Shown: positions 38,391 to 45,871 of the stretch, piece by piece
How the letters are laid out: every line of letters starts with the position of its first letter
How positions within the stretch are numbered: position 1 is the first letter of the stretch
DNA from: Candidatus Eisenbacteria bacterium
GTDB lineage: Bacteria > Eisenbacteria > RBG-16-71-46 > JAFGJU01
Direction of reading: 5' to 3'
DNA: 64,000 bases
NCBI GenBank assembly: GCA_026388185.1
Contig: JAPLKG010000008.1
Span: 470,863 to 534,862, forward strand
The notes under the pieces: model-generated
What the model was told of the DNA's origin: nothing
Seen by the model: the letters and a program-made list of their open reading frames with translations, nothing else
Database searches by the model: none
Position numbers and translations under genes: made by a program

Positions 38391-38599
38391 TGCTTCGGCT
38401 CCGTCTTGGGTGGGGTGGGGACCATGTCAGCGATGAGTGCCTTCGCGATGCTTGTCAGCTTTGTCAGAGACAGCGGCTGCTCGCTGAGCCCACCACTGAG
38501 CAACTTCTCCATTCTTGAGGCGACAGCCTCGATCACAGATGCATGACCTTTGCGTGCTTCGGCGATACGGGACCTAATCCAACGAACCTCATTTGGCAT
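38387..38599 (-). CDS. Small helical protein coupled to the Rad50-like ATPase
   Basis: 70 aa from ATG 38599 with a TGAGGAGAAACC leader. Predicted mostly helical (VRWIRSRIAEARKGHASVIEAVASRM), with a Pro/Lys tail and no membrane segment. Its TGA overlaps the ATPase ATG (ATGA), which argues for a real partner gene. I recognise no family. Confidence 0.65.
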   Translation of the reverse strand: MPNEVRWIRSRIAEARKGHASVIEAVASRMEKLLSGGLSEQPLSLTKLTSIAKALIADMVPTPPKTEPKQ

Positions 38600-38670
38600 T
38601 GGTTTCTCCTCAGGGAACGCCTAGGAATGCTGGATGTGGTTGAAAGTACTCCCATGCTAGGTAACGGTGT

Positions 38671-38718
38671 GGCTCAACGACGCGAAATCCCACCGCGGAT
38701 TTTGCGTACAGTGGAGCC
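38671..38718 (-). repeat. attC-like site after the cyclase-like gene
   Basis: Minus strand: GGCTCCACTGTACGCAAAATCC pairs with the reverse complement of its 3' arm, GGCTCAACGACGCGAAATCC. R'' is GCTCCAC and R' is GTTGAGC, which fits GTTRRRY. It is short (48 bases), and it overlaps the last codons of the cyclase-like gene. Confidence 0.5.
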
Positions 38719-39465
38719 GCTTGTTCGCCGTTCCTGTTTCTTGATTACTTTCACCGCGTCATCAAAGAATGCGATGGTGTTGTAATACTTGCACTCTGTC
38801 TCTCGGGGGACTTGGTGCATTGCAAGAAACTCTAGGAGTTTTTCTCTTGGTCTTTCCCCATCGCGGCACGGTGATATTGATGGCACGAAGAATACCTTGG
38901 GCCAATTCACAGCCTTGACGCGAACTATCTTGACGTTCTTAAGGGGGATGTCGTAATCCGGCATGACGTTGCCCTTTGTCGCGGAGTCATGCTCTAACCA
39001 TCGCTGGATCATGATTGTTGCATGTGGTGTCGCATGGACTCCGCCGATCCACTCCGCTTTGTCGTACCAAGCTGCTGCGTCCGTGACGGCTTGTCCCATG
39101 ACGGTGTTTGTTGGATCGTCTACATAGAAGGAGCCGATGGAGATCGAGCCTCTCAGAAGTATCCGGTGCTGCATGGAGTCGACGAGAAACTTCCTGAGGA
39201 TTGCGAAAAAGGAAGTGATGTCATTGAGTTCTGGCGCTCGTGATCCGCACTTGAGTATAACAAGAATCGTATCGTTGAACGTGAATGTCGTGACGCGGTC
39301 GGAAGCGATCCTGCCAAGCACACCTTCGGTTTTCTGGTTGAGGAGTCTGAGGACATAGGATCGTGATTACAAAAAGCGTTCGACCTCGGCATCGTTGTAA
39401 GTGGCCGCGCCGAGCGCATCGAGTATTGCTACGATCCCGTTTTGCTGTTCGATTGGAGTTTTCAT
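38674..39465 (-). pseudogene. Nucleotidyl-cyclase-like gene with in-frame TAA
   Basis: One frame of 263 codons, from ATG 39465 just after an attC core, to TGA at 38674. Codon 33 (39367-39369) is TAA; the frame continues on both sides without a shift. The N-terminal piece GIVAILDALGA holds the first metal-site Asp expected in class III cyclase folds. After the stop come TFNDTILVI, which may carry the second Asp, and RGSISIGSF with GQAVTDAAAWY, typical of cyclase-like domains. Restart at GTG 39321 would give 215 aa without the first Asp. It is therefore probably a recent nonsense allele. Exact enzyme activity is unknown. Confidence 0.65.
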
Positions 39466-39479
39466 CTGTTCATCTTCTC

Positions 39480-39547
39480 GGCGAACATCAACATGAGCCG
39501 TTCTGCGGAGCACAGTGAGCAGAATCGGCTCCATGTGATGGTTCGGT
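39480..39547 (-). repeat. attC site (cassette junction)
   Basis: Minus strand: R'' ACCGAAC, L'' CATGGAGCCG; L' CGGCTCATG, R' GTTCGCC. The L arms pair except for one extra G on the 5' side, the classical attC mark. 68 bases. The next gene starts 15 bases after R'. Confidence 0.8.
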
Positions 39548-39552
39548 CTTTG

Positions 39553-40521
39553 TCATGGTCTCCAGTAATATTTCGCATCTTTTACTGTAAATGTTCTGTT
39601 CAAATCTTCTGCATTGGAGATTTCAATTAGTTGTTTCTGTATGAGATAACCTATGAAACAATTCTTGAGCAATTCATATGTACTTGTCCGAAATAGTGGG
39701 AATCCTATATGGGCCAGTAAAGATTTCCATTTAGCTCTATTGCCAGCGATGAAATCAAAAGCATGAGATTCAGTAAATTTTCCTCGTTTGCAATCTTCCC
39801 ATGTGTAAACATAGGAAAGGTGATTCATGAAGTCGATGGAAAAGCGAGTCGAACAAACCTCTTGTACCCGTCTCCGGAGAAGGAGGTTTTCAATATATTG
39901 TTTTAGGGTTAAGAACAACATCGTCACGAAAAGTACAAAAAGAGTCATCTTGATGGTGGCTGGAGAAAAAGGCGAATACTGAGAGATGAAATCTGATGTC
40001 TCCTTGACCTTGTTCATCGCAGGCATAAGTGCACCGAGCATGAAGACGAGCCCGAGAGAAGCTAAGCTTCCTGGTGTCGGCTTATACAGCTTTTCGAGAT
40101 TTCGGCGCTCTTCTTGAAAGCGAGCATCTTCCTTTCTCTTGAGTTCATCTTTCAGTTGCTCGATCTCAAACTCACCGCATTCAATGCGGTGCTTAAGGCG
40201 CTCAATCTCCTTATTTGCCTCGTCAAGCTCGTGTTGTGTGAACACGTTGTCATAGATGGGCCTGTATAGCATTAATTCTGCGGGTGTTCTGCGAATTGCC
40301 TCATCTTGAATGAATCGGAACAGTTCTGGCATCAGTTCCTGCGCAGCCTTGAAGCGTGCTTCAGCGGTTTTCTTTGACTCCGCGTCAACAAACCTATCTG
40401 GATGAATGTGATGACAATATTCCCGGAGCCGCGAATGAAGTTCGATGGGGCTACATTCATCCCGCATGTTTAAGAGATCACGCACCCGTTGGATAATGCT
40501 CTTTTGAATGGAATTGTTCAT
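39553..40521 (-). CDS. J-domain-like membrane protein
   Basis: 322 aa from ATG 40521 (GGGAGAGAA upstream). A GTG at 40545 lies inside the attC and is not the start. An N-terminal J-like domain has the HPD motif at His40-Pro41-Asp42. A coiled coil spans about 85-150, with two membrane helices at about 158-176 and 190-210. A cytosolic C-terminal region of about 110 residues matches nothing I know. J-domains recruit DnaK/Hsp70. The DNA here is clearly more AT-rich than the core genes. Confidence 0.7.
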   Translation of the reverse strand: MNNSIQKSIIQRVRDLLNMRDECSPIELHSRLREYCHHIHPDRFVDAESKKTAEARFKAAQELMPELFRFIQDEAIRRTPAELMLYRPIYDNVFTQHELDEANKEIERLKHRIECGEFEIEQLKDELKRKEDARFQEERRNLEKLYKPTPGSLASLGLVFMLGALMPAMNKVKETSDFISQYSPFSPATIKMTLFVLFVTMLFLTLKQYIENLLLRRRVQEVCSTRFSIDFMNHLSYVYTWEDCKRGKFTESHAFDFIAGNRAKWKSLLAHIGFPLFRTSTYELLKNCFIGYLIQKQLIEISNAEDLNRTFTVKDAKYYWRP

Positions 40522-40533
40522 TCTTTCTCTCCC

Positions 40534-40590
40534 GCCGAACGTCACGGGCGAGCGGCAAGACTTTCCGTCCGCTCCAGCCGGAGATTCGGT
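40534..40590 (-). repeat. attC site (cassette junction)
   Basis: Minus strand: R'' ACCGAAT, L'' GGCTGGAGCGG; L' CCGCTCGCCC, R' GTTCGGC. The L arms differ by one extra base on the 5' side. 57 bases. Confidence 0.75.
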
Positions 40591-40593
40591 AGT

Positions 40594-41292
40594 TCATTTC
40601 TCTTTTGGTTGATCACCCTGTCTTGTCACCACATTGGGTGGAAACTGGGGTTTCTTAGTTGGCTCAGCGGGTTTCGTAGGTTGCTGTGGCACCTTTGGCT
40701 GATCTTCAGACATATTTCCTCCCGGGGGTTTCTCTGTTTGAGTGAAATTGACGGTCTCAATCCGTTGCACATCTCGGGGACGTCGCGCCTCGCTCACAGT
40801 GAATGGGACCGCGCTCAGAGCCATGAATATGACTCCAAGTACTAGACCTATATTTGCCCTGTACAGGAAGGCAGCTCTGGAGATGTTGTTCTCCATGTTG
40901 ACGCTTGCGGCTTCCGCATAACTTCGTTCGAGTTCATCTTCAAACTCTTTCTCAGCTTCTGACTCTGACCTGTTCAAAGCACGGTAATACGCCTTGTTGT
41001 TTGTGGAATACGCTAGCAGGTCGTTACAGGATGGTAGGACCAAATACTTGTAACGGTGCATGACTCGTACAATGTAGTAGAACGCTGCGATTAGGGCAAG
41101 AAAAGCTGCGAGCACACAGACAAGAAAGATGTAGGTCAAGTAGCCTGAAGAGTAGGCGAACAGTTTCACAAACGAAAAAGCTACCCCAGTGAGGCCAGTT
41201 AGCACCGCTATGGGTAGCGTAACTGCACCTTCGATCTGTTGTCTGCGGTTGAGCTCAAAGTAATATTGCTCTTTCATCAAATCAACGCTCAT
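40594..41292 (-). CDS. Three-helix membrane protein, SLATT-like layout
   Basis: 232 aa from ATG 41292 (ATG 41277 is an alternative; the GTG at 41316 falls in the attC). Two adjacent N-terminal helices (about 22-42 and 48-72), a charged helical middle (SESEAEKEFEDELERSYAEA), a third helix near 165-182 and a proline/lysine-rich tail. Paired N-terminal helices plus a coiled coil resemble small membrane effectors such as SLATT proteins, but I cannot assign a family. Confidence 0.65.
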   Translation of the reverse strand: MSVDLMKEQYYFELNRRQQIEGAVTLPIAVLTGLTGVAFSFVKLFAYSSGYLTYIFLVCVLAAFLALIAAFYYIVRVMHRYKYLVLPSCNDLLAYSTNNKAYYRALNRSESEAEKEFEDELERSYAEAASVNMENNISRAAFLYRANIGLVLGVIFMALSAVPFTVSEARRPRDVQRIETVNFTQTEKPPGGNMSEDQPKVPQQPTKPAEPTKKPQFPPNVVTRQGDQPKEK

Positions 41293-41314
41293 GGGATTTC
41301 GACCGCTTAGAATC

Positions 41315-41375
41315 ACCGAACGCCAGCAATAACCTGGCGCCGCGCAGCGACGCTCAGGTTATTGTCTTGTCCGCC
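41315..41375 (-). repeat. attC site overlapping the stop of the preceding gene
   Basis: Minus strand: R'' GGCGGAC (degenerate), L'' AATAACCTGAGCG; L' CGCCAGGTTATT, R' GTTCGGT. The arms contain perfect CAATAACCTG/CAGGTTATTG repeats with one extra A on the 5' side. The TAA of the 41359 gene lies inside the 5' arm. Confidence 0.7.
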
Positions 41376-42219
41376 CTTTTTCTCTCGATGAATCAAGAGA
41401 CTCGATCATCTTCGTGATCAACCTTGCCGTACAGGCGAGTTGTGCGCATGCCACTTTGGCCGAGAAATCTTGCCAGGTCGCAAGATTTCTGAAAACCCCA
41501 CCCTGATTCAGCGGAGAGTCTTGAACAAGAGAATAGAAAGTCTTAAGAATTCCCGCGTGTTCGCCGTTGATCACAGGGACTACCACGGGCTGTTTCCTCA
41601 GCGCATCAGCCATTCGTGTCGCATACACGTACTGGCGGATGAGTTGGTATGTGTCTTCCCAGTCTTTGAGGCTCTCCAGTTCTACGAACCCTGACACCTT
41701 CGCGTAGGATCTCATTCGGCGCATAGCACCGCTTTCCTTGCCGTTAGATCTATTTGTTTGTGCCTTCCAAGGTGATTGGCCGCCGTTGAGGTTTAGTTTG
41801 CACTCGACGAAAGCGACCTCGCCCTCGGTCACAAGCACAAGATCGGGCTCAGTCATAGTGCCCCTGAGTTGCCCGTCAACGGTTCTGATGAGGATGCTTA
41901 GGAGTTGCTGGATCTCACTATGCTTCTCAACATCACATCCCCAGAACAGGACGGATTCGACAGCTGAAAGACCGAGCACCTCAGATACCACTTGAAGGCC
42001 CCTTGGGCCTTCAATCTGGAGGCTGCGGAAGACGTTCCATGTCATGGCGTCTTCACTGTTGGCCACACCGAGGTAAGCCTTGCCTCCATCCTTTCCCGGC
42101 TTCCAGAGGCTCTCGCCTGCGAAGTGGTCACGCCATGCCTTCTGGATAAGTACGGGATTGTGCGGGTCGGCGATGAGATTTGTTCGAAAGTCATACTGCG
42201 CGAGGTGTTCCGGTATCAT
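41359..42219 (-). CDS. Possible PD-(D/E)XK nuclease-fold protein
   Basis: 286 aa from ATG 42219 (AGAGAAGAC upstream). An upstream GTG at 42255 lies in the attC. The stretch EPDLVLVTEGEVAFVECKLN has the D-x(n)-ExK spacing of PD-(D/E)XK nucleases. The rest is soluble, mixed alpha/beta. A nuclease role is inferred from this motif alone. Confidence 0.65.
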   Translation of the reverse strand: MIPEHLAQYDFRTNLIADPHNPVLIQKAWRDHFAGESLWKPGKDGGKAYLGVANSEDAMTWNVFRSLQIEGPRGLQVVSEVLGLSAVESVLFWGCDVEKHSEIQQLLSILIRTVDGQLRGTMTEPDLVLVTEGEVAFVECKLNLNGGQSPWKAQTNRSNGKESGAMRRMRSYAKVSGFVELESLKDWEDTYQLIRQYVYATRMADALRKQPVVVPVINGEHAGILKTFYSLVQDSPLNQGGVFRNLATWQDFSAKVACAQLACTARLITKMIESLDSSREKGRTRQ

Positions 42220-42236
42220 TTCTTTGTCTTCTCTCT

Positions 42237-42300
42237 GGTGAACGGTGGGGCTCACCCTCGGGATGCACAGCGGACTGGCGGGTGGAGCGGCTGGTTATGG
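42237..42300 (-). repeat. attC site (cassette junction)
   Basis: Minus strand: R'' CCATAAC, L'' GCTCCACCC; L' GGGTGAGC, R' GTTCACC. One extra C on the 5' side. The R boxes are degenerate relative to RYYYAAC/GTTRRRY. 64 bases. Confidence 0.6.
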
Positions 42301-42327
42301 CTCGTGACATAGATGCCCAATGCTGAC

Positions 42328-43518
42328 TCACCTCCGCCACCGAAAAGCGGCGAGCCTACGTACTTGTTTCGCACCATCCGGGCCAGTGATTGAAAGCGCC
42401 TGTCTCTGGGCATCGAGGAGCCACCTGGACATGGATGGGCGTATGACCTGTTTCCGGCTGGGGCGAGCAGCGACTCCCTGAATGAGAAACGAAAGAAGCG
42501 GTGCGGCCTGGCGGTCCAGGGCGAGACGAGATATCAGAGAAGTCAGCCACTGATAATCAAGCAAGAGCGGTTCGCGAAACTTAAACAAGAGACTATCCGC
42601 TACGATCCGCGTGAGATCATCCGTGGCTATGGAAGTCAGGGCCCTAGGATTCTGTGTCGTCCTGCGGAAGAAGGCTCGCTTGTGCGTCCTAGCATAGTCC
42701 CCTAGGGCGCGACCCCGACTTAAAGGGACGAGCAGGCGACCGACTGCCCGCATTGACTCGGGGCGTCGATCTCTCTCCAGCTGTGTCATCCGACCGATGA
42801 CATAATCCCACGGCTTGAGGTGACGCCGGGAGCCCCGCGAGCCGCCGGAGGATGAGGGCATGGATGTGCCGACGGGGGAACCAACCAACATGTGCCTGAC
42901 CGTCCTGCCCAAGGCAAAGATGTCACCCCTAGCATCGACAGATTGCGGATCCTGGGCTTGCTCGGGCGGGAGGTAGTATAGCGTGCCCAGCATGGAGTCC
43001 TCACCGCAAGTGAAAGTATGCCAATCCGCGATTCGGCACATCCCAAAGTCTGCGAGCTTGGGATGGCCATTGGTGGCAAAGAGGATGTTGGCAGGCTTGA
43101 TATCGCGGTGCACTATGCCTGTGTTGTGGGCATATTGCAGGGCCGAACATATGGGCCACAGTATATCCAGTACGGCTTGCTGTCTCATGGGCCCATTCTC
43201 AATCATCTTCTCGAGGGATCCGCCCCCGCAGAACTCCATGACATAATACGGATTGTCTGCGTTGACGTTGCAGTCGTATATGGGCACGATGCTCGGGTGG
43301 TTCAGCCTGATCATCGCCTGAACTTCGCGAATGAAGCGTTGCTTGTGTCGGTCCAACGACGCCTTGGCTGCAGGAGCTTCCTCGCGAAGTGGCCTGAGAG
43401 ACTTCAGTACGAGTCTCTGGCCAGACAGCCGATCGAGAACGAGGAACGTGACCGCTACCGAGCCCGATTCAACTTGCCGTATCACCTGATAGTGCTCGTC
43501 AATGAGTCTCTCTGCCAT
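42328..43518 (-). CDS. Ser/Thr protein kinase with unknown C-terminal domain
   Basis: 396 aa. The Hanks-type kinase domain (about 10-270) has ATP-binding Lys39 (VLK), HRDIKPAN with catalytic Asp139, and DFG with Asp157; an activation segment leads to YYLPPEQ. The glycine loop is weak (VESGSVAVTF). Residues 290-396 form a helical region I do not recognise, with no membrane helix, unlike housekeeping PknB-type kinases. ATG 43518 follows about 70 bases after the cassette start. Kinases in accessory islands can take part in phage defence (for example Stk2), but this is only a guess here. Confidence 0.88.
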   Translation of the reverse strand: MAERLIDEHYQVIRQVESGSVAVTFLVLDRLSGQRLVLKSLRPLREEAPAAKASLDRHKQRFIREVQAMIRLNHPSIVPIYDCNVNADNPYYVMEFCGGGSLEKMIENGPMRQQAVLDILWPICSALQYAHNTGIVHRDIKPANILFATNGHPKLADFGMCRIADWHTFTCGEDSMLGTLYYLPPEQAQDPQSVDARGDIFALGRTVRHMLVGSPVGTSMPSSSGGSRGSRRHLKPWDYVIGRMTQLERDRRPESMRAVGRLLVPLSRGRALGDYARTHKRAFFRRTTQNPRALTSIATDDLTRIVADSLLFKFREPLLLDYQWLTSLISRLALDRQAAPLLSFLIQGVAARPSRKQVIRPSMSRWLLDAQRQALSITGPDGAKQVRRLAAFRWRR

Positions 43519-43593
43519 CCTGATGTTCCCCCCTAGAGTGCTGCGAGGCGGCTCCGCATGCCCACTGGACCGTGCCGAAGCTCACCAGAGTAG

Positions 43594-43652
43594 CTGTAAC
43601 GTCGCAAATCAGCGGCGCGGTTTACCGCGTACGCTGGATCTGTCTGGCTCGG
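43594..43652 (-). repeat. attC-like site overlapping the end of the Macro-TIR gene
   Basis: Minus strand: R'' CCGAGCC, L'' AGATCCAGCG; L' CGCTGATTT, R' GTTACAG. The L arms pair with one extra C on the 5' side, and the central hairpin GCGGTAAACCGC supplies the variable stem. The TGA stop is part of L'. The R boxes are poor, so confidence is moderate. Confidence 0.5.
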
Positions 43653-44643
43653 CCGTTCCGTTCTTGTGGATCTTCTGCTTCACATACGTAGGTACCTCTC
43701 CTAGCTCCGGTTCCGTGTCGCAATCGAAAATGCACAGCACAAGTTCTTTGAGCCTTTCAGGATCTATGTCTGACTCTTTGCCCCAGTCAAAGGCGTACTT
43801 TGACTTCATATAAATTGGAAGGGCTTCATCGGCAGCATCTTCACGGATGATGGCAATGTACTTCCGTTTGTTATCGCCTTGAGCAAGCATGTCGCCTTGA
43901 ATGACCATTGTCTCCCAGCCCACCCCCCCTTTTCGGAAATCCGCCTTCTCCATGTAGTACTTGTCGCAGACAAGTAGCACCTTCTCCGCCATGATGACCT
44001 CATTTGCCATCCATTGTGGAAGGTCAAATCCGGGTTTCAAGTGAAATGCATCAAGACGTGCGTCCACCCCGTGTTCGCGTAACGCTGTGGCCAGCAACTT
44101 GACCCAAGATGCGTTGTTCTTGTTGGTTCCAGTGTAACTAATGAATACCCTTGGGTGAGGAATTGGCTTCTCTTCCGACGCGACCTTACGGGCGGCAGAG
44201 AGGTTCCGATATGCCTCACGCGTGAAGCAGAACACGTTGAAGATGATGTCCTTTTCTGCGGCAAGAATGGACCGGAGGGCCTCAAAGGAATCCACAGGTG
44301 TCATTCCTCCGGCACCCGATCCAAGGAGAGGGATATTGACTATTCTAATCTGATTCGCGGTCGCATAGCGGACAATTTCCCCTGCGATTTGGCTGATTGC
44401 CTCCGCTTCAGACGTGATCGTGTTCGCGTTGACCGATGCAGCGTATCCAATCGTACTGGCGAACTCATACCTTGACTCTCGGAAGTGAACCTTTCCATAT
44501 GGAATGTGGCCGACCATCGTGGGCAGACCGCGTTCGTGAAGGTTCGTGTATACCGAGTGAGTCACCCCCCCACCGCTGTCACACGGAACGATCAGGAGGT
44601 CGCATTTTGAGTCAAAGATGCTGCCATGAATGAGATGTATCAT
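43609..44643 (-). CDS. Macro domain-TIR domain fusion protein
   Basis: 344 aa. Residues 1-155 form a Macro domain (NAD-metabolite/ADP-ribose binding): LIVPCDSGGGVTHSV and the phosphate loop IPLLGSGAGGMTP. Residues 163-330 form a TIR/SEFIR-like domain: RVFISYTGTNKNNASWVKLL, LDAFHLKPGFDLPQWM and the GGVGWE block, with Glu244 about 81 residues into the domain, where NADase TIRs carry the catalytic Glu. Bacterial TIRs make NAD-derived signals, and in type II Thoeris the Macro and TIR domains are on separate proteins. ATG 44643 lies directly after the attC core. The 3' end carries a charged tail encoded within the attC. Confidence 0.88.
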   Translation of the reverse strand: MIHLIHGSIFDSKCDLLIVPCDSGGGVTHSVYTNLHERGLPTMVGHIPYGKVHFRESRYEFASTIGYAASVNANTITSEAEAISQIAGEIVRYATANQIRIVNIPLLGSGAGGMTPVDSFEALRSILAAEKDIIFNVFCFTREAYRNLSAARKVASEEKPIPHPRVFISYTGTNKNNASWVKLLATALREHGVDARLDAFHLKPGFDLPQWMANEVIMAEKVLLVCDKYYMEKADFRKGGVGWETMVIQGDMLAQGDNKRKYIAIIREDAADEALPIYMKSKYAFDWGKESDIDPERLKELVLCIFDCDTEPELGEVPTYVKQKIHKNGTAEPDRSSVRGKPRR

Positions 44644-44655
44644 CGATTTCCTCTT

Positions 44656-44716
44656 GCCGAACGTCGCCGTTCACCGGCTCGGCGAAGCCGAGTCCGTGTG
44701 CAGCGGCTGGTTCGGC
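44656..44716 (-). repeat. attC site (cassette junction), best preserved
   Basis: Minus strand: R'' GCCGAAC, 5' arm with GCCGCTGCACACGG, a palindromic tip CTCGGCTTCGCCGAG, L' CCGGTGAACGGC, R' GTTCGGC. R boxes are perfectly complementary. One unpaired G lies in the 5' L box. 61 bases. Confidence 0.88.
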
Positions 44717-44739
44717 ATGATGACTAGCTCATCCCGTGA

Positions 44740-45768
44740 TTAGTCTTCACTCCCAATGTCCATATGTAGCAACAGCACGGCAATATCGCCCTCGAAACTC
44801 ATCTCGACACTTCGTTCATCAACCGGGAAGTCAATCGCCCGTCCTAGGTTAGCGGTGCGAATCAAGCGAGTGGCGAAGGAGTCGACCTCTGGATTTGCGG
44901 TCGCCCCACGCCAACAAGTGAATTCCCCTATGTTGATCTGAGTCCACCCTCGGATGAAATCGTAGAGGTCGCGAGCGAAGTGGAGGTTGCCCAAGAAGGG
45001 GATGCCAAGCCCGACGCCTGGCCATGGAACGGGTCCGATTCTACGCATAACATCGCGAAGGATGAAGTAATACTCATCTGGGTCAAGACCCGGAAATGGA
45101 ACAGGTCCACTCGCGAAGCTTGACTGCAGTCCACCCTGCTGAAGAACACTTGGGAAACTCACGTCTGCCGGCTCCAGCGTCGAGCTCTGTGCCAAGAACT
45201 CTGCAAGGAGTGGTGCTGATGCGAAGATCATCTCGCCTGGTTCAGAGAGGAGCCCGAATGCTCCAAGACAACCAGTGGAATTCCGGAACACGACATCATC
45301 CATGCCGCGGAATATACCGCGATTGCCGGTGAAAGGCGGGAAGTTCTTGAGCAGGAACAATTGCTCTGCGTCTATGCCCCAATTCTGGTTCTTCGCCTTT
45401 TTGTTTTGGATAATACACACACGCTCAACAAGCCGGCGCTTTCCCGCCGTCACAATGGAGATCGCAACCATATCTCCTAGTTCTCTAGTAGTGGGCTTGT
45501 CGCGAAAGTTGAACTCGACGTACGAGCGCGGGCCATGGATCTTGTTTGCCGCTATGTGGATCAGTCTGCCATACGACTTCTCGTTAATCGCGGTGACGAG
45601 TCTCGTGATGATCGAAACTTCATTCTCAGCGGATGCATATGCTTGGCTGAGGGCATCGTAGGCGGCACGGACAACCCCGTTCTGGAAGTTGACAAAGTCG
45701 GTGTCATGGGCCAACTGTGCGGCAATTTCAAAGAACCTACGCATACTCGGTTTCCCTATTCTTCTCAT
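44740..45768 (-). CDS. Unknown cassette protein, possible PD-(D/E)XK fold
   Basis: 342 aa, soluble. ATG 45768 lies eight bases beyond the attC. TTRELGDMVAISIV followed by RVCIIQNKKAK has the GD...QxKK pattern seen in some PD-(D/E)XK-like nucleases; the remainder (NRGIFRGMDDVVFRNS, PDEYYFILRDVM) is unfamiliar. The next attC follows just after the stop at 44740. Function not assigned. Confidence 0.6.
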   Translation of the reverse strand: MRRIGKPSMRRFFEIAAQLAHDTDFVNFQNGVVRAAYDALSQAYASAENEVSIITRLVTAINEKSYGRLIHIAANKIHGPRSYVEFNFRDKPTTRELGDMVAISIVTAGKRRLVERVCIIQNKKAKNQNWGIDAEQLFLLKNFPPFTGNRGIFRGMDDVVFRNSTGCLGAFGLLSEPGEMIFASAPLLAEFLAQSSTLEPADVSFPSVLQQGGLQSSFASGPVPFPGLDPDEYYFILRDVMRRIGPVPWPGVGLGIPFLGNLHFARDLYDFIRGWTQINIGEFTCWRGATANPEVDSFATRLIRTANLGRAIDFPVDERSVEMSFEGDIAVLLLHMDIGSED

Positions 45769-45776
45769 TCTGTCGT

Positions 45777-45864
45777 GCCGAACGCGCGGGGTCAGCTGCG
45801 GCGCGGCTCGCGCCAGACGTTGTTATTGCCTCGGCGCCCCGGCCGCTGGAGCCCGAAGTTAGGC
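45777..45864 (-). repeat. attC site (cassette junction)
   Basis: Minus strand: R'' GCCTAAC (perfect RYYYAAC), L'' GGGCTCCAGC; L' GCTGACCCC, R' GTTCGGC. One extra base on the 5' L arm sets the orientation. 88 bases. Confidence 0.85.
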
Positions 45865-45871
45865 TTCAATC

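Noticed and set aside
40522-40545. GTG start for the J-domain gene
   Set aside because: It lies inside the attC; ATG 40521 has a good ribosome site right after the R' core.
41317-41358. Rho-independent terminator from the perfect CAATAACCTG/CAGGTTATTG hairpin
   Set aside because: No T-run follows on either strand, and R boxes and the extra base fit attC better.
42220-42255. GTG start for the possible nuclease gene
   Set aside because: It falls within the attC at 42237-42300; ATG 42219 follows AGAGAAGAC.
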